Shown one piece after another: positions 6,594-8,547 of a stretch of DNA of 8,547 nucleotides. The position numbers and the translations under genes were made by a program. Under the pieces are notes generated by a model that was given only the letters and a program-made list of their open reading frames with translations, did not search any database and had not been told where the DNA came from. The stretch comes from Chitinophagaceae bacterium. GTDB taxonomy: Bacteria; Bacteroidota; Bacteroidia; Chitinophagales; Chitinophagaceae. Within the stretch, counting starts at the first letter, position 1; every line of letters starts with the position of its first letter. The stretch is from NCBI GenBank assembly GCA_003509845.1, contig DOMR01000010.1, forward strand, positions 1 to 8,547, read 5' to 3'.

Positions 6594-7642
6594 TACACCC
6601 ATCGATCCTGTTCGTAATCAAATATTTTTTGTCTGATTTTTTCTCCTTCTTGTAGTCTTCTTAATGGATCTTTATAAATAGCATTCAACAGCTTGTCGTT
6701 ATAGTTATCAATACTTGATTTAACGATATAACTATTAAAGTACCTGCTTTCAAATAATTCTTCCCAAGTAATTCTAGTAGAAATATTTTTTGGATTGTAC
6801 ACTTCATTTTTAGCTAGGCTGGTTCTTAATTCAGGATAATACAACCAAAATAAAGTACGCTTCACTGGCTTATTGTTAATCACGATGGTCGCCACTGGTG
6901 CAATACCAATGATACGACAATACATCCGACTTGTTTTTTTATCAAAAATCCATTGCTCTTTTAATCTGAAAGTATAAATAGAGTCTGGACTTGGTGCTAA
7001 TTTAGTATTGTATATAATGCTGGTGTCATATACATTCGGATTGTCCACATTTTGCACTAATTGCGTATCTAAACTTCCCTTTAACATCGCAGAAACTTGA
7101 TCATACGTAATTGGCGTAGTGAATCGATCATCGCCACCATCCGCTGAAAAAGGAACTGCTTCCTCTTTTTCAATGGCCCTTAGTAATATGGCAAAAAATC
7201 GTTGGTCACCATTGTCATCATAAGCTTGGTATACGAATGGTCGATTTAATTTTTCACGGCCATCAATTTCCTCCCAAACAAACTCACTAAACAAGGCGTC
7301 CTCCTCTCTTAAGTTTTCATAAGGCAATGGTATGCGTTGTTGTACACCAGCGCGCTTATTCGTCTCTGAAAAAAAGGCGTAATTATTTCTTAAACTTTTC
7401 TTCGCTTTGGCATTAAATCCACCCACCAAAGTAGTGTCAAATGTTTTTACCGACTTAACATTCGGATCAAATGCAACTGCTTTTTTTGTTGTATCTGGGG
7501 CAGCTACTGCTGGCGCAATAGTCGTATCCTTTCCCGCAGTTGCAGGTTTCTTTTTACCTCCATAATTAAATTGCGCACTTGTGGTGTTGGCAACAAATAG
7601 GATTGCTAAAATAAGACTGCTATAAATTTGATACTTTTTCAT
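6590..7642 (-). CDS. gldN: gliding motility / type IX secretion protein GldN (PorN)
   Basis: Periplasmic component of the type IX secretion system and gliding machinery. Its P. gingivalis orthologue PorN forms large rings with the lipoprotein PorK beneath the outer membrane, contacted by the GldL-GldM motor. This 350-residue protein has a signal peptide (hydrophobic core about 8-19, probable signal peptidase cut TSA|QF after residue 23). A low-complexity Lys/Thr/Ala/Pro linker follows (about 29-58). The conserved GldN domain starts near 105, with ENLREEDALFSEFVWEEIDG (109-128), REKLNRPF, and DDRFTTPITYDQV (171-183). The C-terminal WLYYPELR and WEELFESRYFNSYI segments are also typical. It lies 34 bp downstream of gldM, the standard gldKLMN order. 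A perfect AGGAGG sits 18 nt before the ATG, too far for normal use. Its stop codon overlaps that of uvrC. Confidence 0.93.
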   Translation of the reverse strand: MKKYQIYSSLILAILFVANTTSAQFNYGGKKKPATAGKDTTIAPAVAAPDTTKKAVAFDPNVKSVKTFDTTLVGGFNAKAKKSLRNNYAFFSETNKRAGVQQRIPLPYENLREEDALFSEFVWEEIDGREKLNRPFVYQAYDDNGDQRFFAILLRAIEKEEAVPFSADGGDDRFTTPITYDQVSAMLKGSLDTQLVQNVDNPNVYDTSIIYNTKLAPSPDSIYTFRLKEQWIFDKKTSRMYCRIIGIAPVATIVINNKPVKRTLFWLYYPELRTSLAKNEVYNPKNISTRITWEELFESRYFNSYIVKSSIDNYNDKLLNAIYKDPLRRLQEGEKIRQKIFDYEQDRWVY

Positions 7643-7660
7643 TTGATATGTTTTAAATCG

Positions 7661-7666
7661 CCTCCT
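7661..7666 (-). promoter_or_regulatory. AGGAGG (Shine-Dalgarno-like) upstream of gldN, unusual spacing
   Basis: On the minus strand, a perfect AGGAGG lies in the 34-bp gldM-gldN gap, 18 nt before the gldN ATG. Productive spacing is normally about 5-9 nt, and no ATG, GTG or TTG occurs at that distance. It may be non-functional, since Bacteroidota rarely use such sites, or it may act by unusual geometry. Confidence 0.35.
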
Positions 7667-7676
7667 ACTTTAATAA

Positions 7677-8547
7677 TTATTGAAGTATAAAAGTGATTGT
7701 TTGATCTAGCTTTCGAGTTCCACCACCTGGTTCAGTTACTTTGATTTCGCCAATGGTTACCGTACTACCCGGTTGGCATCTTTTGACTAAGTCCTGTGCA
7801 CCACCTGAGAATTTATTTCCTACCACTTCTCTAAATTCAGGTTCATCAAACCCTTTTCCAGTTCCAATAACGATGAATGAAGTCACATTGAATTTAATAC
7901 CTTCAAAAATAAAATCTTTCAATTCAGCAACCACACCACCTTGCACCCTAAATACATTCGCTGCCATATTTCCACCTGCACTTTCCCCAACTAATGCCAA
8001 AGGATTGGGTACACGTTTAACAGGTATGGATACTTTTTGCGTTTGTTTGCCATCATTGATATTCACCAGTACCGAACCCAATTGGGTACAGTTAACAATA
8101 TATTGTCCAGGTCCTGCTTTTTTAATGGTTGCGCCAGTGCCTTCAACACTTGCATTAATTTTTTCAGCCCCGCCACCACCAGTAATACTTAAAGGATTGT
8201 CCAAGCCTTTATAAAATACCCTCGTTTTATCTGTAGACACCACTAAACCGGTTGGCGTACCTACCGTATAGTTTACAATTTTTTCAACAATCGCTGTTTC
8301 ACCATCAGGCTTTATAAATGAAATACGAACTCTTTTCGAATTTAAGCCTGGTGCACCAGCCGTTGATTTATAAGTTGCTGAACCATCAGCAGTAATAGGA
8401 ATCACGGTGCCATCCACAGAGATAGTAGGCTTAGCTGCACTACTAAATGCGCCCACCCCTGCAGTAATAATTAATTCCTCACCCGACATTAAATATTGGG
8501 AATTAGAAGCTGCAAATGCATTGAACTGATCATAGATCAACTCCACT
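7677..8547 (-). CDS. gldM: gliding motility / type IX secretion motor protein GldM (PorM), C-terminal part (5' end outside window)
   Basis: GldM forms, with GldL, the inner-membrane proton-driven motor that powers type IX secretion and gliding. Its periplasmic domains D1-D4 span to the GldK/GldN ring. About 290 of the usual ~510-520 residues are visible, and the frame is open to the right edge. The codon at 8546 is GTG and internal, not a start. The N-terminal membrane helix and first periplasmic domain are outside. The visible part has Ig-like beta-rich domains with family-typical features: TDKTRVFYKGLDNPLSI (start of the D3 region), VPVKR-like IPVKRVPNPLALVGES, a GGVVAELKDFIFEGIKFNVTSF stretch, FSGGAQDLVKRCQPGSTV, and the end GGGTRKLDQTITFIL. 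It ends 34 bp before gldN, consistent with a gldKLMN operon. Confidence 0.93.
   Translation of the reverse strand, partial: VELIYDQFNAFAASNSQYLMSGEELIITAGVGAFSSAAKPTISVDGTVIPITADGSATYKSTAGAPGLNSKRVRISFIKPDGETAIVEKIVNYTVGTPTGLVVSTDKTRVFYKGLDNPLSITGGGGAEKINASVEGTGATIKKAGPGQYIVNCTQLGSVLVNINDGKQTQKVSIPVKRVPNPLALVGESAGGNMAANVFRVQGGVVAELKDFIFEGIKFNVTSFIVIGTGKGFDEPEFREVVGNKFSGGAQDLVKRCQPGSTVTIGEIKVTEPGGGTRKLDQTITFILQ

Noticed and set aside
7741..8214. A 157-codon plus-strand open frame opposite gldM
   Set aside because: It is wholly antisense to the clearly recognised gldM frame; its Pro/Thr-rich translation looks like a shadow.
8544..8546. GTG at 8546 as the start of gldM
   Set aside because: The GldM family is about 510-520 residues with an N-terminal membrane helix; only the C-terminal domains are here, so the gene continues beyond the window.
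1..8547. A novel defence, mobile or biosynthetic system
   Set aside because: Every substantial gene belongs to a recognised housekeeping, transport or type IX secretion family, and no repeats, integrase, transposase or toxin-like genes are visible.

Overview
The window is a gene-dense, AT-rich chromosomal segment from a member of the Bacteroidota. The evidence is a gldM-gldN pair (gliding motility / type IX secretion, confined to this phylum), perfect Bacteroidota-type -7 promoter elements (TAnnTTTG) in front of several genes, and the general lack of usable Shine-Dalgarno sequences. A member of the Chitinophagaceae or a neighbouring family is plausible, but that is a guess from protein character, not a computed placement.

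Layout. Positions 1-1875 (+): the 3' part of gpmI (cofactor-independent phosphoglycerate mutase), a small membrane-anchored haem-binding (CxxCH) protein, and the ribosome-assembly GTPase engB/yihA, closely spaced and probably co-transcribed. Positions 1879-2352 (-): a YkuK-type RNase H-fold protein, tail-to-tail with engB. Positions 2353-2522: the only real intergenic region, about 170 bp, with divergent promoters and a cluster of DnaA-box-like words. Positions 2523-4292 (+): a full MsbA-like ABC exporter half-transporter. Positions 4302-4745 (-): a DUF2721 membrane protein. Positions 4788-6593 (+): uvrC, the nucleotide excision repair endonuclease, divergent from the DUF2721 gene across a 25-bp perfect inverted repeat that carries a -7 element for each direction. 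Positions 6590-8547 (-): gldN and the C-terminal part of gldM, core parts of the type IX secretion/gliding machine.

Apart from gldM-gldN, the genes look like unrelated housekeeping functions packed together. All three convergent junctions are very tight (3 bp, 9 bp, and a 4-bp overlap). At the last one, the probable intrinsic terminator of the gld operon lies inside the final codons of uvrC. I see no mobile element, CRISPR array, tRNA or rRNA gene. I found no convincing novel multi-gene system. The most interesting features are regulatory: the uvrC/DUF2721 palindromic divergent promoter, the coding-embedded terminator, and the DnaA-box-like cluster.
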